Assembly (NCBI RefSeq): GCF_963666665.1
Contig: NZ_OY762999.1
Span: forward strand, 1,865,501 to 1,929,500
Direction of reading: 5' to 3'
Origin: Maridesulfovibrio sp.
Lineage (GTDB): Bacteria; Desulfobacterota; Desulfovibrionia; Desulfovibrionales; Desulfovibrionaceae
DNA length: 64,000 bases
The translations under genes were made by a program, and so were the position numbers. Positions 1-8,750 of the stretch are shown one piece after another. Each line of letters begins with the position of its first letter. Positions within the stretch are counted from its first letter, which is position 1. The notes under the pieces were generated by a model. The model saw only the letters and a program-made list of their open reading frames with translations, was not told the DNA's origin and made no database searches.

Positions 1-27
1 CTACGAATTCTGAAATGTGAGGTTCCT

Positions 28-1452
28 GTGTTCTCCCTGCCACCCCTTGAAATAATTGGAAATGAATATGTTCTGCTGGGCAGTTCTTTTGCCGGCCTTG
101 TGCTTGGACTGGCTATCTCTGCAGTTTTCGGCAAGAGACGTCTGACCGAGGAGAAAGAAAAAAACGCAGAACTTCAGGATCACCTTCAGGAGCAGCTCCA
201 GCTTGGTGCCAGACTTGAGGAACAGGCAGCTCAATTACCCGGACTAAAAAAAGAACTGGCTCAACAACGAGCTCAAGAACATAAACTGACCACCGCTTAC
301 TCCAACCTGTACGGCAAATACAAGGCAACCAAAGCCAATCTTGATAATGAGAGAAGACAGGGACAGGAAAAACTGTCTTTACTTCAAGAAGCCAAAGAAG
401 AACTTTCCAACAGATTTAAGACTCTTGCAGGCGAAATACTTGAAGAAAAATCCAAAAGATTCACGGACCAGAATGCCACAAATATCAAACAGATTCTTGC
501 CCCACTGGGAGTAAAGATCCACGAATTTCAAGAACAAGTAGGAAAAGCCTATTTTCAGGAAGGCAAGGACAGATCCGAATTGGCGGCACAGGTTAAACAG
601 CTTATGAATCTTAACCGTCAGCTTTCTGATGATGCCCACAACCTGACCAAAGCATTGAAAGGACAATCCAAGACTCGTGGAGACTGGGGCGAACTTATTC
701 TTGAGCGGGTCCTTGAAGCATCGGGACTGCGCAAAGACCATGAGTATACTGTTCAGGTAAGCCATACCCGTCAGGATGGAACCAGAATACAACCGGACGT
801 GGTTATCCATCTACCGGAAGAAAAGCATCTGGTGGTTGATTCCAAGGTTTCGCTGACAGATTACCTGAAATATATCGAGGCTGAAGACGAAACAAAGCGC
901 GAGATAGCTTTAAAGGGACACATAAATTCCATCAAAGCGCACTTGAAAGGACTCTCGGCTAAAAATTATCAGGATTTATACGGCATCAAATCACCGGATT
1001 TCGTGATCATGTTCGTTCCTATCGAACCGGCCTTTGCGCTGGCAATTTCCAATGACGTAGCCCTCTGGCAGGAAGCTTGGAATAAAAACATGCTTATTGT
1101 CAGCCCCAGCACCCTGCTTTTTGTAATTAGAACCGTAGCCCATATTTGGCGGCAGGAACGTCAGAATCAAAATGCGCAGGAAATCGCCAACCGGGGGGCA
1201 ATTCTTTATGATAAATTCAGAAATTTCGTGGATGATCTGGAAAAAGTAGGAGAACGACTCCGTCAGACTCAGGATTCATATGAGAAAGCCCGCGTCAAGC
1301 TCTGTAACGGCTCCGGAAACCTGATCCGGCAGGCAGAAATGCTGAAAGAACTGGGAGTAAAGCCCAAGCGCTCAATAAATAAAGATTTATCCGAAGAAGC
1401 TCTGAGCGGCGAAGAATTTCACATGCTCACAGAAGGAGAAAAGGACGGCTAG
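28..1452 (+). CDS. rmuC: RmuC family protein (DNA recombination protein RmuC)
   Basis: The 474-residue product starts with one membrane helix (about residues 12-33), continues with a long charged coiled coil (about 38-180) and ends with a conserved RmuC domain (about 190-410) containing the GDWGELILERVLE and VVDSKVSLTDY segments typical of the family. RmuC proteins limit inversion-type recombination and resemble nucleases in their conserved core; the biochemical activity is not settled. The start is a GTG, chosen because GAGG lies 5 bases upstream at 19-22. The gene runs alone into a strong bidirectional terminator. No upstream context is visible because the gene begins at the window edge. 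Confidence 0.93.
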   Translation: MFSLPPLEIIGNEYVLLGSSFAGLVLGLAISAVFGKRRLTEEKEKNAELQDHLQEQLQLGARLEEQAAQLPGLKKELAQQRAQEHKLTTAYSNLYGKYKATKANLDNERRQGQEKLSLLQEAKEELSNRFKTLAGEILEEKSKRFTDQNATNIKQILAPLGVKIHEFQEQVGKAYFQEGKDRSELAAQVKQLMNLNRQLSDDAHNLTKALKGQSKTRGDWGELILERVLEASGLRKDHEYTVQVSHTRQDGTRIQPDVVIHLPEEKHLVVDSKVSLTDYLKYIEAEDETKREIALKGHINSIKAHLKGLSAKNYQDLYGIKSPDFVIMFVPIEPAFALAISNDVALWQEAWNKNMLIVSPSTLLFVIRTVAHIWRQERQNQNAQEIANRGAILYDKFRNFVDDLEKVGERLRQTQDSYEKARVKLCNGSGNLIRQAEMLKELGVKPKRSINKDLSEEALSGEEFHMLTEGEKDG

Positions 1453-1611
1453 GAGGGTAGCCGCCCTTTCCATGGGGCATTTTCATCAAGGGGAGTGATG
1501 ACATGTGATACTTTTCTGCTTCTGGATATGTTATGCAAATTTGCTGAAAACATAGCGAGGGTTAAAATTTGAAATTTCACCCTACCCTTTATAACTGACA
1601 ATCAGCTCAAG

Positions 1612-1654
1612 ATAAAAAAGGGCCTGAAACTTTATGTTTCAGGCCCTTTTTTAT
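1612..1654. terminator. Bidirectional rho-independent terminator
   Basis: Perfect 11-bp hairpin (GGGCCTGAAAC / GTTTCAGGCCC) with a TTTAT loop, an A-run on the left and a T-run on the right. It ends both rmuC on the plus strand and the DUF805 gene on the minus strand. Confidence 0.93.
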
Positions 1655-1697
1655 CTATTTTACAGACACTTAGATTTGTGAAAACATCCAACCCTGC

Positions 1698-2021
1698 TCA
1701 GACTTTTTTCAGACAGATAAACAATAGATAAAGCCATCCTAAAACTGGAATCAAAGCCACGAACAGCAGTTTTGGATTACGGCCCAGAGCATTCATCCTG
1801 CGGACGAAAAGAGCCACACAAGACAGCGAAGTACCGACCACAAAAAGACCGCTCACAGTGTTGATGACCTTGTGTGCAAAAGGATGCTCAATGGCAAAGC
1901 CCAAAAAAAGCAGCACAGCAATAATTCCGCAGTGAAAAAGGATAAAATGCACAAATTCCCTGCGGCTTGCATTACCTTGAAAATCGTTAAATTTCTTCAG
2001 TAGTTCAATATAATATTTCAT
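1698..2021 (-). CDS. DUF805 family inner-membrane protein
   Basis: A 107-residue protein opening with MKYYIELLKKFNDFQGNASR, the conserved amphipathic start of DUF805 proteins, followed by three or four hydrophobic segments and the family motif RRMNALGRNP near residue 70. The function of DUF805 is unknown. An upstream in-frame start at 2096 would add 25 polar residues not expected in the family; the internal ATG at 2021 with AGGAG about 14 bases upstream fits better. It is a single-gene unit facing rmuC and sharing its terminator. Confidence 0.8.
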   Translation of the reverse strand: MKYYIELLKKFNDFQGNASRREFVHFILFHCGIIAVLLFLGFAIEHPFAHKVINTVSGLFVVGTSLSCVALFVRRMNALGRNPKLLFVALIPVLGWLYLLFICLKKV

Positions 2022-2230
2022 TTTAATGACAAACACTCCTCGGCCCATAGGCCGTTTTTCTCCGCTGCTTTTTCGGGAAATTTCATTTTGTGTCAAGGAT
2101 TTTCAAATTTTGAACAACTAAGAATCCGATCATTTTGACCAAATTTAGCAGTCACTAAAAGTTAATTATTTTCGTAATTTCAGACCTTAAAAGTGAAGAA
2201 TTATCGACCCTAACTTTTTGTAAACACCCC

Positions 2231-2304
2231 TTGACGGAATGTAGATTAATAACATACCTATCGAGCAGGTATAAAAACCTATCTGTTGAGGGGGTATTAA
2301 TACC
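2231..2304 (+). promoter_or_regulatory. Probable hmc promoter with overlapping palindromes
   Basis: TTGACG at 2231-2236 and ATACCT at 2254-2259 are 17 bases apart, as in a sigma-70 promoter. The -10 hexamer is the left arm of an inverted repeat ATACCT-N7-AGGTAT (2254-2272). A perfect 12-bp palindrome GGTATTAATACC follows at 2293-2304. These are good operator candidates for the downstream Rrf2-type regulator or a receiver protein, but the binding partner is inferred. The next 170 bases are an untranslated leader. Confidence 0.5.
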
Positions 2305-2388
2305 AACCCGATGGATGGGAAATGAGGCGCACCGGAACGGTTAGACAAATTATTCTGTAAAACGGCTTTCCACGGAGGAATAAAAGCT

Positions 2389-2460
2389 GTGAATAGTTAT
2401 AAAAAACCGGCCGGAGCAACAAAGGTCTGGAGTAAGAGGCTCCAGGACCAATTGCATTGA
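2389..2460 (+). CDS. Possible 23-residue leader peptide upstream of hmcA
   Basis: A GTG start with an excellent GGAGGA ribosome-binding site nine bases upstream opens a 23-codon frame (starts VNSYKKPAGATKVWSKRL) ending in TGA at 2458-2460. The stop abuts the hmcA ribosome-binding site, so translation could be coupled to hmcA. The frame is in phase with hmcA, so only the TGA separates them. No family is recognised. It could be a regulatory leader peptide or simply an accidental frame in the 5' leader. Confidence 0.35.
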   Translation: MNSYKKPAGATKVWSKRLQDQLH

Positions 2461-2475
2461 GAGGGGATCCATATC

Positions 2476-4113
2476 ATGGCAAACGGAAAGAAACTATTGC
2501 GATTGTCCGGTATCCTGATCGTCCTGGCCGGGGTGCTCGGCTTCCATATGGAAGCATTGAGCATGGTCGGAACCCCGCAGGAAAACGGCAACAAGCGTCC
2601 TGATCTGATCATGATCGACACTATTGCCGCTCAGGAAGAACTGGAACTGCCTGCCGTTGCGTTTCTCCATGAAACACACGCTAAGGCGGTGGCCGAGCAA
2701 GGCAAAGACTGTACTGCCTGCCACCAGAAAAACGAGGAGACCGTATCCTACAAGTTCAAGAGACTTGAGAACGGAACTCCTGAACAGCTTAAAGAAATTT
2801 ACCACAACGGTTGTATCAGCTGTCATGCTGCCGACGCCAAGGCCGGAAAGAAAGCCGGACCTCAGGTTGGAGAATGTCGCAGCTGTCACGTTGCTGAACC
2901 TGAAATCACAGCAGAGCGTGCTCCCGCCGGCATGGAGAACATTCTCCACTACCGCCACTGGGATTCCAAGCTCATTGCTAAAGATGCAGGTCAGGACACC
3001 AACTGTGGAGCCTGTCACCACGTATACAACAAGCTTGATAAGAAGCTTGAGTACGTAAAAGGGCAGGAAGAAAATTGTGGCGTATGTCATACCGCCAAGC
3101 CCACTGGCGATGTTAAGCTCAAGACTTCTGAAGCTTACCACGGCCAGTGTGTATCCTGTCACCTTGAAATGAAAGCTGCCAAGGCTGAAAAGACCGGTCC
3201 TGTCGACTGTGCCGGTTGTCACGGCCTGAATCAGGCTGCGGAAATCAAGGCTGACAATGCTGCTGTTCTGCAGAAAATGGACGGCAAACTTCCTCGCCTG
3301 CCCAGAAACCAGCCTGACGCTGCTCTGCTCACCGCTCCGGTACAGGACAACGTTGCTGTAAAAGCAACCATGGCTGGCGTAGCTTTTAACCATAAAGCTC
3401 ACGAAGGCTACACTGACTCCTGTAGCTCCTGCCACCACGAAACCATGAATAAGTCATGCTCCTCATGTCACACCGTTCGTGGTTCCAAGGATGGCGGATT
3501 CGTTACTCTTGACAAGGCCATGCACAAGGCCGACAGCACCAGATCCTGTGTGGGCTGTCATGCCGTTAAGCAGAAAGACCCGAAATGTGCAGGTTGTCAT
3601 GAACTCATGCCCAAGAACGTAATCCAGTCCAAGGAAACATGCGCCGTTTGTCATAACGGCCCCGCTTCCACCTCCAGCGATCCTGTCAAGATGGATGCCT
3701 CCGCCAAGGCAGCCATTGCGTCCAAGCTGGTAATGGAACGTCCTACCTCCCCGGTACTGGTTGCTGAAAAGGACATTCCCGAATTCGTGACCATCAACGT
3801 CCTCGAAAATGAATACAAGGCCAGCAAGCTGCCCCACCGTAAGATCATCATGAGCATGGTCGACAAGATGAAGGGTGACGAGATGGCTAACGCTTTCCAC
3901 AGCACACCTCTTACCGTGTGCGGAAGCTGCCACCACAACAGCCCTGCAAGCGCAACTCCGCCGAGCTGCGCAAGCTGTCACGGCGGTAAAGTTCAGGACG
4001 GACGTCCGGCCCTCAAGGCTGCTTACCATGTTCAGTGTATGACCTGTCATAACGCTATGAACATTGAGAAGCCTGCTTCAACTGACTGCACCGCATGTCA
4101 CGCGAAGAAATAG
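2476..4113 (+). CDS. hmcA: HmcA, 16-haem high-molecular-weight cytochrome c
   Basis: The 545-residue precursor has a signal peptide (hydrophobic stretch about residues 7-23) and exactly sixteen CxxCH haem-attachment motifs, the number that defines HmcA. The haems cluster in four groups, including HH ligand pairs such as CGACHH and CSSCHH. HmcA is the periplasmic electron-accepting subunit of the Hmc complex, linking periplasmic hydrogenase/cytochrome c3 electrons to the membrane in sulfate reducers. GAGGGG about 10 bases upstream supports the ATG. It is the first gene of hmcABCDEF; 29 bases separate it from hmcB. Confidence 0.97.
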   Translation: MANGKKLLRLSGILIVLAGVLGFHMEALSMVGTPQENGNKRPDLIMIDTIAAQEELELPAVAFLHETHAKAVAEQGKDCTACHQKNEETVSYKFKRLENGTPEQLKEIYHNGCISCHAADAKAGKKAGPQVGECRSCHVAEPEITAERAPAGMENILHYRHWDSKLIAKDAGQDTNCGACHHVYNKLDKKLEYVKGQEENCGVCHTAKPTGDVKLKTSEAYHGQCVSCHLEMKAAKAEKTGPVDCAGCHGLNQAAEIKADNAAVLQKMDGKLPRLPRNQPDAALLTAPVQDNVAVKATMAGVAFNHKAHEGYTDSCSSCHHETMNKSCSSCHTVRGSKDGGFVTLDKAMHKADSTRSCVGCHAVKQKDPKCAGCHELMPKNVIQSKETCAVCHNGPASTSSDPVKMDASAKAAIASKLVMERPTSPVLVAEKDIPEFVTINVLENEYKASKLPHRKIIMSMVDKMKGDEMANAFHSTPLTVCGSCHHNSPASATPPSCASCHGGKVQDGRPALKAAYHVQCMTCHNAMNIEKPASTDCTACHAKK

Positions 4114-4142
4114 TAACGGATAGCCTGAAGGAGAACAGATAA

Positions 4143-5204
4143 ATGCAACGCAGAACATTCCTCGGAATGCTTGGCGCAGCCTGCGTGGGAGCAAGCCTCC
4201 CCGCAGGAGCCGAGGCCGCAGGCAAGGAGTTCAAGGGTTATCCCGGAAGTAAGGGTGTACTCTTCGACGCGACCCGCTGTATCGGCTGCCGCAAATGTGA
4301 AGCGGCCTGTAACAAGGTCAACAAGCTTCCCGAGCCCGAGAAAAAATTCGACGACCTGTCCGTGCTGGATACCAAACGCAGAACCGACGCCAAGACCTTT
4401 ACCGTGGTCAACAAGTACGGCGGACCCAAGAACCCCGTGTTCCGTAAGTCCCAGTGCAACCACTGTCTTGAGCCCGCCTGCGCATCCGCATGCTTTGTAA
4501 AAGCATTCAAAAAACTGCCCAACGGCGCAGTTGTTTACGATGAGTCGGTTTGTGTAGGTTGCCGCTACTGCATGGTGGCCTGCCCCTTTGAAATCCCGAC
4601 TTACGAATATGATGAGCCTCTGACTCCCAGAGTCATGAAATGCACCATGTGCGCACCCCGTCTGGCCGAAGGCAAACTGCCCGGCTGCGTAGAGGACTGC
4701 CCCAAGGAAGCACTTGTTTTCGGCGAAAGGGACGAACTGATCAAGATCGCCCGCGAGCGTATCCGCCGCAACCCCGACCGTTACGTTGATCACATATACG
4801 GTGAAGACGAAATGGGCGGAACCAGTTGGCTGTACCTCTCCGGTGTGCCTTTCAAAGAAATCGGCATGCGTGAAGACCTCGGCACCAAGTCCGCACCTGA
4901 ACTCACCGCCGGCGCGCTGGCAGCAGTTCCCATGGTTGCAGGTCTCTGGCCCGTACTTCTCGGCGGCATCTACGCTGTAAGCAAACGCAACAGCAAGGTT
5001 GCCGACGAAGAGCGCAAGGAAGCCGTGGAACAGGCAATTGCAAGAGCCAGCGCGGAAGCTGAAAAAACTCTCTCCGAAGCTCTTGAAAAGGCTGATGTTG
5101 CCAACAAGCGCAAGATCGAAGTCGAGGTCAAGAAAGCTGTGGAAGAAGCACTTGCTCCCAAAGAAGAAGAGCAGGATGAAAACAGCGAGAAGGAGGAATC
5201 TTAA
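4143..5204 (+). CDS. hmcB: HmcB, periplasmic ferredoxin-like Fe-S subunit of Hmc
   Basis: The 353-residue protein begins with a Tat-type RRTFLGMLG signal. Four cysteine groups for four [4Fe-4S] clusters follow: CIGCRKCEAAC (46-56), CNHCLEPACASAC (105-117), CVGCRYCMVAC (137-147) and CTMC...CVEDC (167-186). A membrane helix lies near residues 255-280 and a long Ala/Glu/Lys-rich helix forms the C-terminus. It passes electrons between HmcA and the membrane subunits. AAGGAG lies nine bases upstream. The stop and the start of hmcC overlap as TAATG, which suggests translational coupling. Confidence 0.95.
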   Translation: MQRRTFLGMLGAACVGASLPAGAEAAGKEFKGYPGSKGVLFDATRCIGCRKCEAACNKVNKLPEPEKKFDDLSVLDTKRRTDAKTFTVVNKYGGPKNPVFRKSQCNHCLEPACASACFVKAFKKLPNGAVVYDESVCVGCRYCMVACPFEIPTYEYDEPLTPRVMKCTMCAPRLAEGKLPGCVEDCPKEALVFGERDELIKIARERIRRNPDRYVDHIYGEDEMGGTSWLYLSGVPFKEIGMREDLGTKSAPELTAGALAAVPMVAGLWPVLLGGIYAVSKRNSKVADEERKEAVEQAIARASAEAEKTLSEALEKADVANKRKIEVEVKKAVEEALAPKEEEQDENSEKEES

Positions 5205-6376
5205 TGTCCACTCCCGCGAACAATGGCCCTAAATCGGCCTTCAATACCTTTAATCTGGTGGCTGGCGCCATCCTCGTAATTGGTCTGGTACTCTCCGTGC
5301 TCAGATTCACTCAGGGGATAGGTCCCGTGACCAACCTTGATGACAACAACCCGTGGGGAATCTGGATCGGATTCGACCTGCTCTGCGGTGTTGCACTTGC
5401 AGCCGGAGGTTACACAACTTCCGCAGCCTGCTATATCTTCGGACTCAAACGCTTTCACTCCGCTGTCCGTCCGGCAATCCTGACCGCATTCCTCGGCTAC
5501 GCTCTGGTTGTATTTGCACTGCAGTACGACCTCGGTCGTCCGTGGAGACTGCCTTACCCCATCTTCGTATCTCAGGGTACTACCTCCCTGCTTTTCGAAG
5601 TTGGTCTGTGCGTTATGCTCTACCTGACTGTGCTCTTCGTTGAGTTCACTCCGGCCGCCTTTGAATGGCTGGGCTGGACGAAGATCAGAAAAGTGGTCGT
5701 TAAAATGACCCTCGTGCTGACTATCTTCGGCGTAGTGCTCTCTACCCTGCACCAGTCTTCTCTCGGCGCACTGTACACCATCGTACCGTCCAAGCTTCAT
5801 CCGCTCTGGTATTCACCTTACATGCCGCTCTACTTCTTTGTTTCAAGTATTGCAGCAGGTATGTCCATGGTCATCTTCGAGGGCACCCTGTCCCACAAGA
5901 AGCTGCACCGCATGATGGACGAAGAATACCTCAAGCACCATGACGGCGTGGTCCTCGGTTTCGGTAAGGCCGCATCGCTGGTTCTCTTCGGCTATTTCTT
6001 CATCAAAATGATGGGCGTAGCTTACGATAACAACTGGCACTACCTTACCACCGGTTACGGCCTGCTCTTCCTGACTGAAATGCTCGGCTTCGTAGCCCTG
6101 CCCTGCTTCCTTTATGCAGTAGGTGTACGCGACAAGAACCTCGGCCTGATCAAGAAAGCTGCGGTAATTACCGTTCTCGGCATTGTCTTCAACAGGTTCA
6201 ACGTTTCCATGATCGCGTTCAACTACCACCTGCCTGCATCTGAAAGGTACTTCCCGAGCATGACTGAAATCGGAATTTCCGTATTCATCGTCACTCTCGG
6301 CGTGGTAATTTTCCGTTTCATCACCACCAGAATGCCCATTTTCTTTGAGCATCCTGATTACAAAGGCGACCACTAG
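5204..6376 (+). CDS. hmcC: HmcC, NrfD/PsrC-family integral membrane subunit
   Basis: A 390-residue protein with about ten hydrophobic helices and the NrfD-family sequence NPWGIWIGFDLLCGVALAAGG near residue 50. NrfD/PsrC subunits interact with menaquinone and anchor Fe-S partners. Within Hmc it should connect the periplasmic HmcAB arm to the quinone pool or to HmcE/F. The start codon overlaps the hmcB stop. Confidence 0.95.
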   Translation: MSTPANNGPKSAFNTFNLVAGAILVIGLVLSVLRFTQGIGPVTNLDDNNPWGIWIGFDLLCGVALAAGGYTTSAACYIFGLKRFHSAVRPAILTAFLGYALVVFALQYDLGRPWRLPYPIFVSQGTTSLLFEVGLCVMLYLTVLFVEFTPAAFEWLGWTKIRKVVVKMTLVLTIFGVVLSTLHQSSLGALYTIVPSKLHPLWYSPYMPLYFFVSSIAAGMSMVIFEGTLSHKKLHRMMDEEYLKHHDGVVLGFGKAASLVLFGYFFIKMMGVAYDNNWHYLTTGYGLLFLTEMLGFVALPCFLYAVGVRDKNLGLIKKAAVITVLGIVFNRFNVSMIAFNYHLPASERYFPSMTEIGISVFIVTLGVVIFRFITTRMPIFFEHPDYKGDH

Positions 6377-6402
6377 GTCGACCCAGCATAGGAGATAGTA
6401 AA

Positions 6403-6564
6403 ATGGAAGCACATAACCTTCAGGAATACTACACATTCACAAAAGGTATCATGTACCTTTTCATGGGTGGAGCACTGGTCGGAGTCACTATGTTCTGGCA
6501 GTTCCTCATGGGTGGAAAGGCCTACCGTGACGAAAACAAGAAGAACTACGGCGACCACCATTAA
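6403..6564 (+). CDS. hmcD: HmcD, small single-helix membrane subunit
   Basis: A 53-residue frame beginning MEAHNLQEYYTFTKGIMYLF, with a GGAG ribosome-binding site nine bases upstream. It has one hydrophobic helix (about residues 16-36) and a charged His-ended tail. Size and position match HmcD, a very small subunit of the Hmc complex with no known cofactor. Confidence 0.9.
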   Translation: MEAHNLQEYYTFTKGIMYLFMGGALVGVTMFWQFLMGGKAYRDENKKNYGDHH

Positions 6565-6588
6565 GCCGAGATTCGAGGAGAAACTATA

Positions 6589-7266
6589 ATGTATGAACTT
6601 CTGACAGGGCCCCTGCTCTGGCTGGTCTTCGCGATCAGCTTCGGCGGCCTGCTGGTTCGCATCGTGCTCTACTTCAAGGGCCTCAGCCAGCAGCTCGACC
6701 GCGTGGCATACAAAGCCCACATGTCCTATGGACTTAAAGGTGCATTCAATTCGATAATTAGCTGGCTCAATCCCGTGGGTGCACGTGGATGGAGAAAGAA
6801 ACCCGGCTTTACTTTCATATTCTTTGCATTCCACATCGGACTGCTTGTAACCCCCATTTTCCTCGCAGCACACAACGTAATGCTGCAGGAGAATCTGGGC
6901 TTCAGCATGCCGCAGCTGCCCGCTTTCTTCGCGGACCTGCTGTCATGGACCGTAATTCTGGCCTGCGTTGCTATCATCGCCCGCCGCTTTGCGCTTCCGG
7001 AAGTAAGAATCCTGACCACAGCATATGATTACCTGCTGCTGATCATCACCGTAGCTCCTTTCGTAACCGGCCTCATCGCTCGTTACCACATGGGTGACTA
7101 CAACTTCTGGCTGCTGACCCATATTATTACCGGCGAAATCTGGTTGCTGTGCCTGCCTTTCACCAAACTCAGCCACTGCGTGCTCTTCTTCTGTTCCCGT
7201 GCACAGCTCGGAATGGACTACGGCATCAAACGCGGCGGCATGAAAGGCTCCACATTCTCCTGGTAA
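6589..7266 (+). CDS. hmcE: HmcE, cytochrome b-like membrane subunit
   Basis: A 225-residue protein with about five membrane helices, related to the gamma subunit of respiratory nitrate reductase and to HdrE. Conserved histidines sit within helices (FAFHIGLL, LIARYHMGDY, LLTHIITGE), suiting haem b ligation. It is expected to work as a pair with HmcF, as HdrE works with HdrD. GAGGAG lies about eight bases upstream of the ATG. The genes hmcD-E-F are spaced by only 24-33 bases. Confidence 0.93.
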   Translation: MYELLTGPLLWLVFAISFGGLLVRIVLYFKGLSQQLDRVAYKAHMSYGLKGAFNSIISWLNPVGARGWRKKPGFTFIFFAFHIGLLVTPIFLAAHNVMLQENLGFSMPQLPAFFADLLSWTVILACVAIIARRFALPEVRILTTAYDYLLLIITVAPFVTGLIARYHMGDYNFWLLTHIITGEIWLLCLPFTKLSHCVLFFCSRAQLGMDYGIKRGGMKGSTFSW

Positions 7267-7299
7267 CAGGAAGAATCACAGCCGAACAGGAGAAAGAAA

Positions 7300-8688
7300 A
7301 TGCCTCAAGGTAAGCTTTGTAACAGACAGCCGATCACCACTGACGAGCAGCTCAAGCTGACTCTCTCAGACAAGAGCGGCAAGCAATACTACTCAGAAAT
7401 GGAACAGCTGGATGTGGACACCAACGCATTGTGGGCCACCATCCAGAAGACCATGAAGTCCAGGACCAAAACCTGGCTTGAAATCTGCGCTCACTGCGGC
7501 CTCTGTGCCGACAGCTGTTTCCTCTATCAGGTAAACGACTGTGTACCAGAACAGGTACCTTCATATAAAATCCAGTCCACTCTCGGCCAGATCGTCAAGA
7601 AGAAAGGACAGGTGACCAACGAGTTCATGCGTCACTGCATGAAGGTGGCGTGGTCCCAGTGCACCTGCTGCAACCGCTGCGGCATGTACTGCCCCCACGG
7701 TATCGACATGGGTGTTATGTTCTCCTACCTGCGCGGACTTCTCTACTCTCAGGGCTTTGTTCCGTGGGAACTGAAGATCGGTTCCGGTATGCACCGCGTA
7801 TACCGTGCACAGATGGACGTAACCACTGACGACTGGGTTGAAACATGTGAATGGATGGCCGAAGAGACCGAGGAAGAATGGCCCGGTCTGACCATCCCTG
7901 TGGACAAGCAGGACGCAGACATCATGTACACTTGTAACGCCCGTGAACCCAAACACTACCCGGAAGACGTGGCTGAAGCCGCAATCCTCTTCCATGTAGC
8001 AGGCGAAAACTGGACCGTGCCTTCCGAAGGCTGGGAACAGACCTCCCTGTCCATGTTTGCCGGTGACTGGGAATGCTGCAAGGACAACGTACAGAACGTC
8101 TACGACGCCATCGAGCGCCTCAACCCGGCCAGAGTAATCGGTACCGAATGCGGACACGCACACCGTGCTACCGTCATCGAAGGCCCCTACTGGGTTGGAC
8201 GTGAAGACGGACTGCCTCCCAAACCGTACATTCACTATGTGGAATGGCTGGCCGAGGCACTGCGCGAAGGCAAGCTGAAAATCGACCCTGCCAAGAGAAT
8301 CAAGGAACCCGTAACCCTGCAGGACTCCTGCAACTACGTGCGTAACCACGGTCTCAAGGAAATCACCAGGGAAATCATCAGCTACATTGTTGAGCCCGGC
8401 TATTTCGTTGAAATGGCACCCAACAAGGAACACAACTACTGCTGCGGTGGTGGTGGCGGATTCAACGGAGTCGGCCTGTACCGCCCACAGCGTAACGTAG
8501 CACTGCGTAAAAAAATGGATCAGATCCTCGACACCGGCTGTAAGCTGGTTATCGCTCCCTGCCACAACTGCTGGGATGCAATCCGAGATCTTGAGGAAGA
8601 GTATGAGATCGGTATCCGCTGGTCCTTCCTTAAGCCCCTGATCATTGGTATGCTGGACGTTCCCGAAGGCATGCGTGTCGAATGGTAG
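7300..8688 (+). CDS. hmcF: HmcF, HdrD-like cytoplasmic Fe-S subunit
   Basis: A 462-residue soluble protein with two [4Fe-4S] motifs (cysteines 63/66/69/73 and 121/124/127/131) and two CCG-type cysteine-rich regions, the second visible as DSCNYVRNHG followed by YCCGGGGGF. This is the architecture of the HdrD subunit of heterodisulfide reductase. It is thought to be the cytoplasmic electron outlet of Hmc; the acceptor is unknown. AGGAG lies eight bases upstream. It is the last structural gene and is followed by a hairpin with no T-run. Confidence 0.95.
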   Translation: MPQGKLCNRQPITTDEQLKLTLSDKSGKQYYSEMEQLDVDTNALWATIQKTMKSRTKTWLEICAHCGLCADSCFLYQVNDCVPEQVPSYKIQSTLGQIVKKKGQVTNEFMRHCMKVAWSQCTCCNRCGMYCPHGIDMGVMFSYLRGLLYSQGFVPWELKIGSGMHRVYRAQMDVTTDDWVETCEWMAEETEEEWPGLTIPVDKQDADIMYTCNAREPKHYPEDVAEAAILFHVAGENWTVPSEGWEQTSLSMFAGDWECCKDNVQNVYDAIERLNPARVIGTECGHAHRATVIEGPYWVGREDGLPPKPYIHYVEWLAEALREGKLKIDPAKRIKEPVTLQDSCNYVRNHGLKEITREIISYIVEPGYFVEMAPNKEHNYCCGGGGGFNGVGLYRPQRNVALRKKMDQILDTGCKLVIAPCHNCWDAIRDLEEEYEIGIRWSFLKPLIIGMLDVPEGMRVEW

Positions 8689-8692
8689 TAGC

Positions 8693-8714
8693 CATCGGCC
8701 CTTCGGGGCCGATG
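8693..8714 (+). terminator. UUCG-tetraloop hairpin after hmcF
   Basis: Nine-base arms CATCGGCCC / GGGCCGATG close a TTCG loop, which is very stable in RNA. No T-run follows, so this is probably a processing or partial-termination element that could lower expression of the regulatory genes relative to hmcA-F. Confidence 0.6.
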
Positions 8715-8750
8715 ATTATCTGATATTGTCCGCAACGAACGAGGTGTCAC

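Noticed and set aside
2494..3438. Long antisense frame of 314 residues over hmcA
   Set aside because: It is a shadow of the cytochrome gene, created by its codon use. It has no ribosome-binding site and no recognisable domain, while the sense strand encodes sixteen haem motifs.
7561..8565. Antisense frame of 334 residues over hmcF
   Set aside because: Shadow frame; the sense strand carries all Fe-S and CCG motifs.
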